Shown here in pieces: positions 57,499 to 64,000 of a stretch of 64,000 nt of DNA. The first letter of the stretch is position 1. Every line of letters starts with the position of its first letter. The DNA comes from Lachnospiraceae bacterium MD329 (GTDB lineage: Bacteria > Bacillota > Clostridia > UBA1381). The notes below the pieces were generated by a model. It was given only the letters and a program-made list of their open reading frames with translations. It was not told the DNA's origin and did not search any database. The position numbers were made by a program, and so were the translations under genes. The stretch is from assembly GCA_010206265.1 (NCBI GenBank), contig VIQV01000029.1, positions 206,122 through 270,121 of the forward strand, read 5' to 3'.

Positions 57499-58354
57499 AA
57501 TAGGCTCAAGAAAAAGTACGCTGGCAATGAAACAAAGCGAATATGTAGCCGAAAAACTGCGCGTGAAATTTCCGAATGATACATTTGAAATTATCCCTAT
57601 TTCAACGCAGGGCGATAAGCAATTAAATAAAACTCTCCAAAGTTTCGGCGGAAAAGGCGTTTTCATAAAAGAGCTTGAAAACGCGCTTTTAAACGGTGAA
57701 ATTGATATGGCGGTTCACAGCGCAAAAGATATGCCCACAGATATGCCTGAAAAATTTGAAATCAGTGCTGCATTGATGCGCGAGGACAGAAGTGATGTGC
57801 TTGTATGTTATGGGGACACTAAAATTGAAAATATTAAAACTATAGCGTCAGGCAGTCCGCGCCGAATAGCTCAGGCAAAAAAATTGTTTCCGAATACTGT
57901 TTTTAAACCAATCCGCGGTAATATTGAAACACGTCTTAAAAAAGTAAAAGACGGTGAATACGACGCCGTGATTATGGCGCGCGCCGCTTTGATACGTCTT
58001 AATATAAACAATGTAAATATTATTCCGCTCGGCGATAATTTTATATGTGCGGCAGGTCAGGGCATACTTGCGGTCGAAACAGTAAAAGGTAAAATGACAG
58101 ATTATACATCTGCTATCAATGATAAAAAAGTTATGACAGAGCTTACTGCCGAACGTTCGTTTTTGAAACATATAGGCGGAGGCTGTCATATACCGTGCGG
58201 TGCGTCAGCCGTTTATAATAACAGTAAAATTATTATGCGCACATTTTATGGGGACACTAAAACTGACATTATACTCAAAATGGAGGACTGTAACCCCGAA
58301 CTGCTCGGACAAAAGATGGCGCATAAGACTATTGAACTTACGGAGGGCAAATAA
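57488..58354 (+). CDS. hemC: Hydroxymethylbilane synthase (porphobilinogen deaminase)
   Basis: HemC joins four porphobilinogen units to hydroxymethylbilane. KIKIGSRKSTLAMKQSEYVA opens the protein, followed by HSAKDMPTDMP, SGSPRRIAQ and FKPIRGNIETRLKK. The dipyrromethane cofactor is held by Cys233 in GGGCHIPCGAS. Length is 288 residues. Two copies of the 11-base motif encode the same five residues, YGDTK, at two separate loops of the protein. GGAGAG precedes the ATG and the stop directly abuts the next start codon. Confidence 0.96.
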   Translation: MKIKIGSRKSTLAMKQSEYVAEKLRVKFPNDTFEIIPISTQGDKQLNKTLQSFGGKGVFIKELENALLNGEIDMAVHSAKDMPTDMPEKFEISAALMREDRSDVLVCYGDTKIENIKTIASGSPRRIAQAKKLFPNTVFKPIRGNIETRLKKVKDGEYDAVIMARAALIRLNINNVNIIPLGDNFICAAGQGILAVETVKGKMTDYTSAINDKKVMTELTAERSFLKHIGGGCHIPCGASAVYNNSKIIMRTFYGDTKTDIILKMEDCNPELLGQKMAHKTIELTEGK

Positions 58355-59770
58355 ATGGTTTATATTGTAGGCGCAGGCACAGGCGACAGCTCTCTTATTA
58401 CACTTAAAGGTATTGAATGTATAAAAAACGCTGATGTAATTGTTTACGACCATCTTGTTAATCCAACGCTTTTAAGTCGTGCAAAAGATGACTGCCAACT
58501 TATATACGCTGGAAAAATCTCAGGCAATCATCATATGGCGCAAGAAAAAATAAATGAAACTCTCTTAAAATACGGAGGGACACTAAATGTAGTTCGTCTG
58601 AAAGGCGGTGACCCGTTCATTTTCGGCAGAGGTGCCGAGGAGGCTGAATATCTTGCAAAAAACAATATCCCTTATGAAATAGTTTCGGGTATTTCCTCAT
58701 GTTATGCCGCCGCAGAATACAGTGGTATTCCCGTTACTCACCGCGGTATTTCTTCATCTTTTCACGTAATAACAGGTCACGAAAAAAACGGAGAAGAAAC
58801 AATAAACTATTCCACACTTGCTCAGCTTAACGGAACACTTGTTTTTCTTATGGGACTGTCCCACGCAGAAAACATCTCAAAAAAACTAATTGACAAAGGA
58901 AAAGACAAAGACACTAAAACCGCCGTTGTTTCAAACGGAACCACCGAAAGACATCAATGTGTCACAGGGACACTAAAAGACCTTCCCCGACTTGCGGCGC
59001 AGGTTTCTTCCCCTGCCGTAATTATAATTGGTGACGTCGTAGGATTAAAACGTGATTGGTTTAAACCAAGTAATATAAAAATTCTTGCAACAGGAACTCC
59101 GATAATGAACGAAAGCCTTCGTAACACAGGCACAGAAATCACAGAAATTCCTCTTATAAAAGCCGTACCGCAAAATCTTGATTTATTCAGAAAAACAAAT
59201 CTTCGTGATTTCTCGCATATAGCATTTACAAGCGCTAACGGAGTTGAAATTTTCTTTAATTATATGAAACAAACAAATATTGATATACGCATTTTAGGAA
59301 ACACTAAATTTGCTGTCGTCGGTAAAAAAACAGCAGGCGCATTAGAGAAAAAAGGTATATTTGCTGACATAATCCCTGCCGAACACAGCGGAACCTGTCT
59401 TGCAAAACAATTTTCTGAATGTAAGAATCTACTGCTTATCCGAGCACAAAACAGTTCTGACGAATTAACCGATATTTTACGGGAAAAAAATATTAAATTT
59501 CTTGATTTAAAACTGTACAGAACAGAAACAGATTTTTCAAAAAAAGAACTTCTTAATCTTTGTGAAGCAGATATGGACTATATTATCTTTTCAAGCGGTT
59601 CTGCCGCTAAAGCTTTTACTGAGCTCTCAAACAGAACCTCAAATGCAAAGTTTATTTCAATAGGAAAAGGAACAACCAAAGTTATCGAAAAATACGGTCT
59701 TAAAATTTATAAAACTGCTGAAACACCAGATGCAGAAGGAATTATCAAATGTATTAAAGGGGGACACTAA
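58355..59770 (+). CDS. cobA-hemD: Uroporphyrinogen-III C-methyltransferase/uroporphyrinogen-III synthase fusion
   Basis: A 471-residue bifunctional protein. Residues 1-240 are the SAM-dependent methyltransferase, with VYIVGAGTGDSSLITLKGIE, VVRLKGGDPFIFGRGAEEAE and GISSCYAAAEYSGIPVTHRG. Residues about 245-471 are the synthase (HemD), with FTSANGVEIFFNYM, VVGKKTAGALEKKG and YIIFSSGSAAKAFTELS. The first domain makes precorrin-2 and the second closes hydroxymethylbilane to uroporphyrinogen III. This fusion is common in clostridia. GGAGGG precedes the ATG. The gene carries two exact copies of the 11-base motif and a third runs across its stop codon. Confidence 0.94.
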   Translation: MVYIVGAGTGDSSLITLKGIECIKNADVIVYDHLVNPTLLSRAKDDCQLIYAGKISGNHHMAQEKINETLLKYGGTLNVVRLKGGDPFIFGRGAEEAEYLAKNNIPYEIVSGISSCYAAAEYSGIPVTHRGISSSFHVITGHEKNGEETINYSTLAQLNGTLVFLMGLSHAENISKKLIDKGKDKDTKTAVVSNGTTERHQCVTGTLKDLPRLAAQVSSPAVIIIGDVVGLKRDWFKPSNIKILATGTPIMNESLRNTGTEITEIPLIKAVPQNLDLFRKTNLRDFSHIAFTSANGVEIFFNYMKQTNIDIRILGNTKFAVVGKKTAGALEKKGIFADIIPAEHSGTCLAKQFSECKNLLLIRAQNSSDELTDILREKNIKFLDLKLYRTETDFSKKELLNLCEADMDYIIFSSGSAAKAFTELSNRTSNAKFISIGKGTTKVIEKYGLKIYKTAETPDAEGIIKCIKGGH

Positions 59771-59771
59771 A

Positions 59772-60734
59772 ATGATAAGACGACCTCGTAGACTTCGCCT
59801 GACACCTCAAATAAGAGATTTAGTGTCAGAAATTTCACTTAATGTAACAGATTTAATATATCCTATATTTGTAATAGATGGTGAAACAGAGGACATACCT
59901 TCAATGCCGAATATTAAACGCTATTCGTTAAACGATTTGCCTGACGCCTTGAAAGAGATTGTTTCTGTCGGAGTAAAATCTGTTCTTTTCTTTGGTATTC
60001 CTAAAGAAAAAGATGAAACCGGCAGCGGAGCTTATGATGATAATGGAATTGTTCAGCGCGCCGTACGTCTTACAAAAGAAATTTATCCTGATTTGATTGT
60101 AATAACGGACATTTGCCTGTGCGAATATACCTCACACGGTCATTGCGGAATTCTTGAAAATAGTGTTGTATCAAATGACCAAACCCTTCCGCTGCTTGCA
60201 AAAGCTGCGATTTCCTGCGTGCGCGCAGGAGCAGATATTATAGCGCCGTCTGATATGATGGACGGCAGAGTCGGAGTAATCAGAAATTCACTGGATAAAG
60301 AAGGTTTTCAAAATATTCCGATTATGTCATACAGCGTTAAATATTCATCCTCTTTTTATGGTCCTTTCCGTGACGCTGCTAACAGCGCTCCGTCCTTCGG
60401 GGACAGGAAAAGCTATCAAATGGATTACAGAAATAAAAAAGAAGCTCTTATTGAAACACAGCTTGACATTGATGAAGGCGCAGACATTATAATGGTAAAA
60501 CCCGCTCTTCCCTATTTAGATATAGCTAAAACTATAAGTGACACTTTTAGTGTCCCTCTTGCAATATATCACGTCAGCGGAGAATATTCTATGATTAAAG
60601 CCGCAGCACAAAACGGTTGGATAGATGAAAAATCTGTTGTTCTTGAAAGCCTTACCGCAATGAAACGCGCAGGCGCAAAAATGATTATTACATACTATGC
60701 TGTAGAAGCCGCACACTGGTTAAAAGGAGAATAA
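59772..60734 (+). CDS. hemB: Porphobilinogen synthase (5-aminolevulinate dehydratase)
   Basis: HemB condenses two 5-aminolevulinates to porphobilinogen. It has MIRRPRRLRLTPQIRDLVSE, the zinc-type cysteine set DICLCEYTSHGHCG (Cys115, Cys117 and Cys125), SYSVKYSSSFYGPFRDAANS with Lys190, and MVKPALPYLD with the Schiff-base Lys243. Length is 320 residues. ATG 59772 is the family start; an in-frame ATG at 59730 lies within the preceding gene. The ribosome binding site AAAGGGGG merges with a copy of the 11-base motif that ends at 59771, immediately before the ATG. Confidence 0.96.
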   Translation: MIRRPRRLRLTPQIRDLVSEISLNVTDLIYPIFVIDGETEDIPSMPNIKRYSLNDLPDALKEIVSVGVKSVLFFGIPKEKDETGSGAYDDNGIVQRAVRLTKEIYPDLIVITDICLCEYTSHGHCGILENSVVSNDQTLPLLAKAAISCVRAGADIIAPSDMMDGRVGVIRNSLDKEGFQNIPIMSYSVKYSSSFYGPFRDAANSAPSFGDRKSYQMDYRNKKEALIETQLDIDEGADIIMVKPALPYLDIAKTISDTFSVPLAIYHVSGEYSMIKAAAQNGWIDEKSVVLESLTAMKRAGAKMIITYYAVEAAHWLKGE

Positions 60735-60735
60735 G

Positions 60736-61332
60736 ATGTATCCTGTAATGCTTAATGTACAAGACAAAAAATGTGTTGTTGTTGGCGGCGGACACGTCGC
60801 TTTGCGTAAAGCCATCAAACTTTTTGAAAGCGGAGCAAATGTTACTGTAGTAAGTCCGAAATTTTGCAGTAACTTCAATTTTGCATCTAAAATCCAAAGT
60901 AAATATGATGTGAAATATATCAAAAATTCTTTTTTGGTTATTGCGGCAACAGATAATTATGACTTAAACAAAAAAATTGCCGATGACGCAAAAACAGAAA
61001 ATATTTTAGTGTCCCTTGTTGATAAATCTATCGAATCAGATTTTGTATCCCCTTCTTCAGTAACAAGCGGAGATATAACGGTTGCCGTATCTACTAACGG
61101 CAAATATCCAATGCTTGCAAAAAAATTATGTAAAATGATATCTTGTGATATTAGCTTTTATAATGAATTAATTAATATTCTCGAACAATATAGAAAAATC
61201 ATAATTTCTAAATACGGGGACACTAAAACCGAACTTTTGGAACAGCTTATTTCAGAAGATATGATTCAGTACGCAAAAAAAGATATTTCTCTCTTTAAGC
61301 AAAAAGCAGATAAACTGCTACAGATTTTTTAA
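60736..61332 (+). CDS. Precorrin-2 dehydrogenase/sirohydrochlorin ferrochelatase family
   Basis: A 198-residue protein related to Met8, SirC and the N-terminal part of CysG. It begins MYPVMLNVQDKKCVVVGGGH with the NAD-binding GGGHVALRKAIKLFESGANV, followed by VIAATDNYDLNKKIADDAK and SVTSGDITVAVSTNGKYPML. It would oxidise precorrin-2 to sirohydrochlorin and may insert iron to form sirohaem. AAAGGAG precedes the ATG, and its start lies one base past the hemB stop. A copy of the 11-base motif encodes YGDTK again (61214-61228). Its 3' end overlaps a convergent gene by 15 bases. Confidence 0.9.
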   Translation: MYPVMLNVQDKKCVVVGGGHVALRKAIKLFESGANVTVVSPKFCSNFNFASKIQSKYDVKYIKNSFLVIAATDNYDLNKKIADDAKTENILVSLVDKSIESDFVSPSSVTSGDITVAVSTNGKYPMLAKKLCKMISCDISFYNELINILEQYRKIIISKYGDTKTELLEQLISEDMIQYAKKDISLFKQKADKLLQIF

Positions 61333-61722
61333 CATTATAATTTCAAAAGGCTCATTATTCAGTAAAAATCCACCGATAGTTTTATATCCAAGCTTACTGT
61401 AAAAATGCTGACTTGTTTCGTTTGATGAAGTAGATGTTAAAACTTTGGAATATCCTTTTTTTCGCATTTCATTTTCCCAGTATTCAACTATTTTACTTCC
61501 ATATCCCTTTTTGCGTTTTCCCTCTAAAAAATAGAGCATATTCATAAACGGTGTATTGTCCCAAAATAAACCATATCTCAGCCAACCGCAGAATTCATCA
61601 TTTTCCGTTACAATATATATACGGTTTAACTTTACAGAATTCATCAATTCTTCATAAGATATGTGTTTGTCGTAATGTAAAATTCTTTCAATATCTCGTA
61701 TTTCAGCCTGCTGTATTTTCAT
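61318..61722 (-). CDS. GNAT-family acetyltransferase
   Basis: A 134-residue GNAT protein. It begins MKIQQAEIRDIERILHYDKH and has MLYFLEGKRKKGYGSKIVEY, where RKKGYGS is the acetyl-CoA loop (Q/RxxGxG/A), followed by TSSNETSQHFYSKLGYKTIG. Substrate unknown. AGGAGTG precedes the ATG. Its last 15 bases overlap the end of the precorrin-2 dehydrogenase gene on the other strand. The GNAT gene upstream ends 3 bases before it, so the two are co-transcribed. Confidence 0.85.
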   Translation of the reverse strand: MKIQQAEIRDIERILHYDKHISYEELMNSVKLNRIYIVTENDEFCGWLRYGLFWDNTPFMNMLYFLEGKRKKGYGSKIVEYWENEMRKKGYSKVLTSTSSNETSQHFYSKLGYKTIGGFLLNNEPFEIIMLKNL

Positions 61723-61725
61723 TTA

Positions 61726-62241
61726 TTACACTCCTGATAATTCACATTCCATCTGACAGTCATAAGGTTCTGCCTCAACGTGCCTTTCATTATAAATTTT
61801 TGCCTCTATACATCCCATTGCTTTATAAAATTCCTGTGTTTCTACGGCAGAATGAGCGGAGATATATAATTTCTTTGCTCCGTGTTTACTTGCCCACTTT
61901 TTAGCCTTTAAAAATAAGGTCTTTCCAATTCCTTTACCGCGCATTTCCTCAGATATATGAATAGCTGATAAATCAAGATATTCATCACACCAAAGTTCTG
62001 ATTCTACTGAAACAAACCCTTTTAAAATTCCTTTTAAAAAAGCTCCGCAAACCAATCCACCTGTTCTTACAGTATTTTTAAGACAATCAACAAGTATCTT
62101 GTATTCTGATTCTGACCAATCATCAATAAACGGGTCATCTTTAATCACCCATTTATCTTTTTCTCTACGATAGCATTTTGTCACAACCTGATGTCGTATA
62201 AATCCGTTAAACAATTCTTTGCAAATTTCATCTTCATTCAA
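61726..62241 (-). CDS. GNAT-family acetyltransferase
   Basis: A protein of about 171 residues with a C-terminal GNAT fold. LDLSAIHISEEMRGKGIGKT carries the acetyl-CoA loop MRGKGIGK, followed by LFLKAKKWASKHGAKKLYIS and ETQEFYKAMGCIEAK. The N-terminal 70 residues are less typical. Substrate unknown. The start is uncertain: TTG 62241 is the first in-frame start-type codon and has no close ribosome binding site. It lies in a small-protein cluster on the reverse strand. Confidence 0.8.
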   Translation of the reverse strand: MNEDEICKELFNGFIRHQVVTKCYRREKDKWVIKDDPFIDDWSESEYKILVDCLKNTVRTGGLVCGAFLKGILKGFVSVESELWCDEYLDLSAIHISEEMRGKGIGKTLFLKAKKWASKHGAKKLYISAHSAVETQEFYKAMGCIEAKIYNERHVEAEPYDCQMECELSGV

Positions 62242-62259
62242 ATTTTTATATGTAATTAT

Positions 62260-62619
62260 TTAAATCACCTCATATCCTGCTTTTGAAAGAACCTCTAAAG
62301 CCTTTTTTTCTGATTTTGTAAAAATATAATCAGTATTATATGTTGATACTGCAAAAATCCCAATATCATTTTCAGCTAATAATGCAGAAATTTTTGATAA
62401 TATCCCAATCAAAGAAAAATCAAGAATACCTTCTATTCTAAATGCTCTCCAACCGTCATCGCGTTCAATAACATTTTGAGGTACATTTTCCGTAATGCAT
62501 ACCAATGATTTTTCTTCATCTGTTTTTCCCATAAAACAATATTCATCATCTAAATTCAATAACGAAAAATTTTCTACTTTACATATAGAAAAATCAAAAT
62601 TTATTTTCTCTAATCTCAT
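62260..62619 (-). CDS. ACT-domain protein
   Basis: A 119-residue protein whose C-terminal half looks like an ACT domain of the type found in CASTOR-like proteins: GWRAFRIEGILDFSLIGILS, then ISALLAENDIGIFAVSTYNT, ending SEKKALEVLSKAGYEVI. ACT domains bind amino acids. No enzyme domain is attached. AGGGTGG precedes the ATG. It lies 9 bases after the DUF3795 gene upstream. Confidence 0.75.
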   Translation of the reverse strand: MRLEKINFDFSICKVENFSLLNLDDEYCFMGKTDEEKSLVCITENVPQNVIERDDGWRAFRIEGILDFSLIGILSKISALLAENDIGIFAVSTYNTDYIFTKSEKKALEVLSKAGYEVI

Positions 62620-62628
62620 TTATCCACC

Positions 62629-63057
62629 CTAATTCCAACGTTTAAATATTACAATCTCAGCATCGGAACCATACAAACCGTATTCCGATACCATTAAATA
62701 TTTTTCATCAGCAGCGATTCCGTAACATCTTTCGCTTCCTTTTTTATCAAGCTGATTTCCCAAATAAATTTTATTATCATCCCAAAGCTTTATAACCTGT
62801 CCGTTTGGCAAACTATATTCAAGATTTATAAAAGAACCTTTAAGCGCATTAAGGTCTGTTACTTCTGCCATATCCGGAATATTAAGTGAATTAAATGCCT
62901 TTATCAATTTCTTTTTAAAGTCAAATAATGCATTACCTCCTTTTCGACAATATGATGCAACAATACATTCTTCTCCAAAAGGTCTGCCTTCATTACAACC
63001 GTTACAAGTATTAAATGTTTCACATTTTGTACAGTCAATTCCACAAATAGAATTCAA
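62629..63057 (-). CDS. DUF3795-type cysteine-rich protein
   Basis: A 142-residue protein starting at TTG 63057 with AAAGGAGG close upstream. The first 38 residues hold CGIDCTKCETFNTCNGCNEG, GEECIVASYC, the metal- or cluster-type Cys pattern of DUF3795. The C-terminal 90 residues (FINLEYSLPNGQVIKLWDDN) form a separate domain that I do not recognise. The family also has a member at 12704. Function unknown. Confidence 0.72.
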   Translation of the reverse strand: MNSICGIDCTKCETFNTCNGCNEGRPFGEECIVASYCRKGGNALFDFKKKLIKAFNSLNIPDMAEVTDLNALKGSFINLEYSLPNGQVIKLWDDNKIYLGNQLDKKGSERCYGIAADEKYLMVSEYGLYGSDAEIVIFKRWN

Positions 63058-63081
63058 TTTTTTCTCCTCCTTTTATCATCA

Positions 63082-63393
63082 CTAATCAAAAATATATCCG
63101 TATTTTTTCATATCAACCTTACCTTCTTTTGTAAAAGAAATTCCCTCTTTTTCAAGCATTTCACGCTGAATTCTTTCACCTCCGAACGCAAAAGGTTCAG
63201 CAAGTGCACCATCCGCGTGTACAACTCTATGGCACGGTACAACGCCAAAAAATGGATTTTTATGTAAAATGTTCCCGACTGCTCGTGATGCTCTTGGACT
63301 CCCTGCCATACGCGCCACTTCACCATATGTCACTACTCTGCCATACGGAATTTGCTCTACTGCTTTATAAACTCGCATCTGAAATTCTGTCAT
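63082..63393 (-). CDS. Methylated-DNA--protein-cysteine methyltransferase-like protein
   Basis: A 103-residue protein that corresponds to the C-terminal domain of MGMT/Ogt. It begins MTEFQMRVYKAVEQIPYGRV, has YGEVARMAGSPRASRAVGNI and the active-site motif VVPCHRVVHADG with Cys54. The N-terminal domain of full-length Ogt is missing. Short versions of this kind occur as free-standing proteins. Alkyltransferase-like proteins lack the Cys, whereas this one keeps it, so repair of O6-alkylguanine is plausible. AAAGGTG precedes the ATG. Confidence 0.85.
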   Translation of the reverse strand: MTEFQMRVYKAVEQIPYGRVVTYGEVARMAGSPRASRAVGNILHKNPFFGVVPCHRVVHADGALAEPFAFGGERIQREMLEKEGISFTKEGKVDMKKYGYIFD

Positions 63394-63470
63394 AATATCA
63401 CCTTTTTATCTTTATATAATTATTGTAACATAAATAATTTTACTTTGGCAAGATTTTTATATAAAAAAAT

Positions 63471-63493
63471 CGGAACAAGATGTACTTGTTCCG
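63471..63493 (-). terminator. Terminator of the rRNA/tRNA transcript
   Basis: On the reverse strand CGGAACAAG and CTTGTTCCG pair around a 5-base loop just after tRNA-Asn and are followed by ATTTTTTTAT. Confidence 0.85.
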
Positions 63494-63497
63494 AAAT

Positions 63498-63573
63498 TGG
63501 CTCCTCCAGCTGGGCTCGAACCAGCGACATCATGATTAACAGTCATGCGCTCTGCCAACTGAGCTATAGAGGA
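63498..63573 (-). tRNA. tRNA-Asn (anticodon GTT)
   Basis: A 76-base tRNA on the reverse strand. Acceptor TCCTCTA pairs with TGGAGGA, the D-arm starts TAGCTCAGTTGG, the anticodon loop is CTGTTAA with anticodon GTT, and the T-arm is GCTGG-TTCGAGC-CCAGC. CCA is encoded. It follows 5S rRNA in the same transcript. Confidence 0.96.
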
Positions 63574-63601
63574 ATATTTTGTTTTCTTTTCCTTAAACAC
63601 C

Positions 63602-63631
63602 AAAGATAACGACTTCTCTGTCGTTATCTTT
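63602..63631. other. Hairpin between 5S rRNA and tRNA-Asn
   Basis: AAAGATAACGAC (63602-63613) and GTCGTTATCTTT (63620-63631) form a perfect 12-base-pair stem just after the 5S gene. No T-run follows in the direction of transcription, so a processing signal is more likely than a terminator. Confidence 0.6.
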
Positions 63632-63643
63632 AGTATTTATTCG

Positions 63644-63761
63644 TTCCGGCAACTTTCTACTTTCCCAGGCAGTCACCCGCCAAGTATCATCGACGTTAAG
63701 GAGCTTAACTTCTGTGTTCGGTATGGGAACAGGTGGATCCTCCTTGCTATCGTTACCGAAA
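63644..63761 (-). rRNA. rrf: 5S ribosomal RNA
   Basis: A 118-base gene on the reverse strand. It starts TTTCGGTAACGATAGC, which pairs with the 3' end GTTGCCGGAA, and contains ACCTGTTCCCATACCGAACA, CAGAAGTTAAGCTC and GATGATACTTGG, all standard 5S sequences. Confidence 0.95.
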
Positions 63762-64000
63762 GCATTTGCTCCGCAAATGCGGACCATGTCACTAAGCAAA
63801 TGAACAGAAGCGTTTTGGTACAAAACGCGAGGAGTGAATGTTTGCCGCAGGCAATGCCTATGACATACCGAGCAAAGCTCGGAATATTTTCCTCTTCTCT
63901 GTCTTGCTATGACTTAAAGCACAATTTTAAACTGTACTTTGAAAACTAAACAATGTTCACTAATGTTATCTGTGGTTTCTATCTCTCGTTCTTATGCTTC
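63762..64000 (-). other. Spacer between 23S and 5S rRNA, with tandem hairpins
   Basis: This is the internal spacer of a leftward rRNA operon whose 23S gene should lie beyond the right edge. No 23S 3' end is recognised inside the window. Four small hairpins are present: GCATTTGC/GCAAATGC (63762-63780), GCGTTTTG/CAAAACGC (63810-63828), TTGCC/GGCAA (63842-63854) and CCGAGC/GCTCGG (63868-63882). TAGTTTTCAAAGTAC (reverse strand, about 63931-63945) is a segment common in clostridial rRNA spacers. Confidence 0.7.

Larger units (their letters stand above)
56580..61227. repeat. Dispersed 11-base motif GGGACACTAAA in the tetrapyrrole operon
   Basis: Exact copies as GGGACACTAAA start at 57813, 58251, 58577, 58968, 59761 and 61217. 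Exact copies as TTTAGTGTCCC start at 56580, 56958, 60546 and 61005. Near copies are GGGACAGTAAA (57010), GACACTAAA (58910) and TTTAGTGTC (59819). They fall inside five consecutive genes, in different frames, and one (59761) spans the hemB ribosome binding site. By eye I found none elsewhere in the window. Confidence 0.85.

Noticed and set aside
63883..64000. 3' end of 23S rRNA at the right edge
   Set aside because: No conserved 23S terminal sequence can be recognised. The sequence looks like spacer up to position 64000.

Overview
The window reads as chromosome of a low-GC, Gram-positive anaerobe of the class Clostridia. Supporting signs are clostridial gene families (SpmA/SpmB, SpoVG, pyruvate phosphate dikinase, cofactor-independent phosphoglycerate mutase, a SigB/F/G-type sigma factor), a D-alanylation (dlt) operon, S-layer homology (SLH) proteins, stalk-domain and Big_2 exported proteins, and strong AGGAGG ribosome binding sites with TTGACA/TATAAT promoters. 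A species cannot be named. No prophage, intact transposase or CRISPR array is visible.

Layout. 0-5.6 kb: the end of purA, an FkbH-like HAD protein, an ECF sigma/anti-sigma pair and three exported proteins of unknown role. 5.6-18.3 kb: mostly housekeeping genes (murC, spoVG, pyrE, a sigma factor, lysS, a glucosaminidase, asnB) mixed with envelope proteins. 18.3-18.9 kb: a non-coding locus (A) with two predicted small RNA genes and a conserved inverted-repeat core. 18.9-27.8 kb: a complete 12-gene bacterial microcompartment (BMC) operon read leftward from one promoter. It encodes a class II aldolase, a HbpS/PduO-C-like protein, a CoA-acylating aldehyde dehydrogenase, an alcohol dehydrogenase, PduL, five BMC shell proteins, a vertex protein and a PduS-like flavo-iron-sulfur protein. 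No glycyl radical or B12-dependent diol dehydratase is present. 28-34 kb: an RlmD/RumA-type methyltransferase, a 980-residue SLH protein and gap. 34.3-39.8 kb: a dlt-type operon with two ligase paralogues, carrier protein, MBOAT, DltD-like protein and a 35-residue DltX-like protein. 39.86-40.38 kb: non-coding locus B. 40.4-48.2 kb: an FG-GAP lipoprotein, a GGDEF-EAL protein, a transporter, a radical SAM protein and hemL. 48.4-55.1 kb: ppdK, gpmI, non-coding locus C, tpiA and pgk. 55.2-61.3 kb: spmAB and a tetrapyrrole operon (hemA, hemC, cobA-hemD fusion, hemB, precorrin-2 dehydrogenase). 61.3-64 kb: small enzymes, tRNA-Asn, 5S rRNA and the 23S-5S spacer of a leftward rRNA operon.

How the genes work together. 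The BMC operon is best read as handling lactaldehyde released when the aldolase cleaves fuculose- or rhamnulose-1-phosphate. The aldehyde dehydrogenase and alcohol dehydrogenase would dispose of it as acyl-CoA and diol, and PduL would recover phosphate-bond energy. The tetrapyrrole genes lead from glutamyl-tRNA to precorrin-2/sirohydrochlorin, with no late haem genes in view.

The two most unusual signals are non-coding. First, five predicted RNA genes in three loci share promoter architecture, perfect but unrelated closing stems, and terminators, and each locus ends in a nearly identical core. Second, an 11-base motif, GGGACACTAAA, occurs ten times exactly within about 4.6 kb of the tetrapyrrole operon, in both orientations and in several reading frames.
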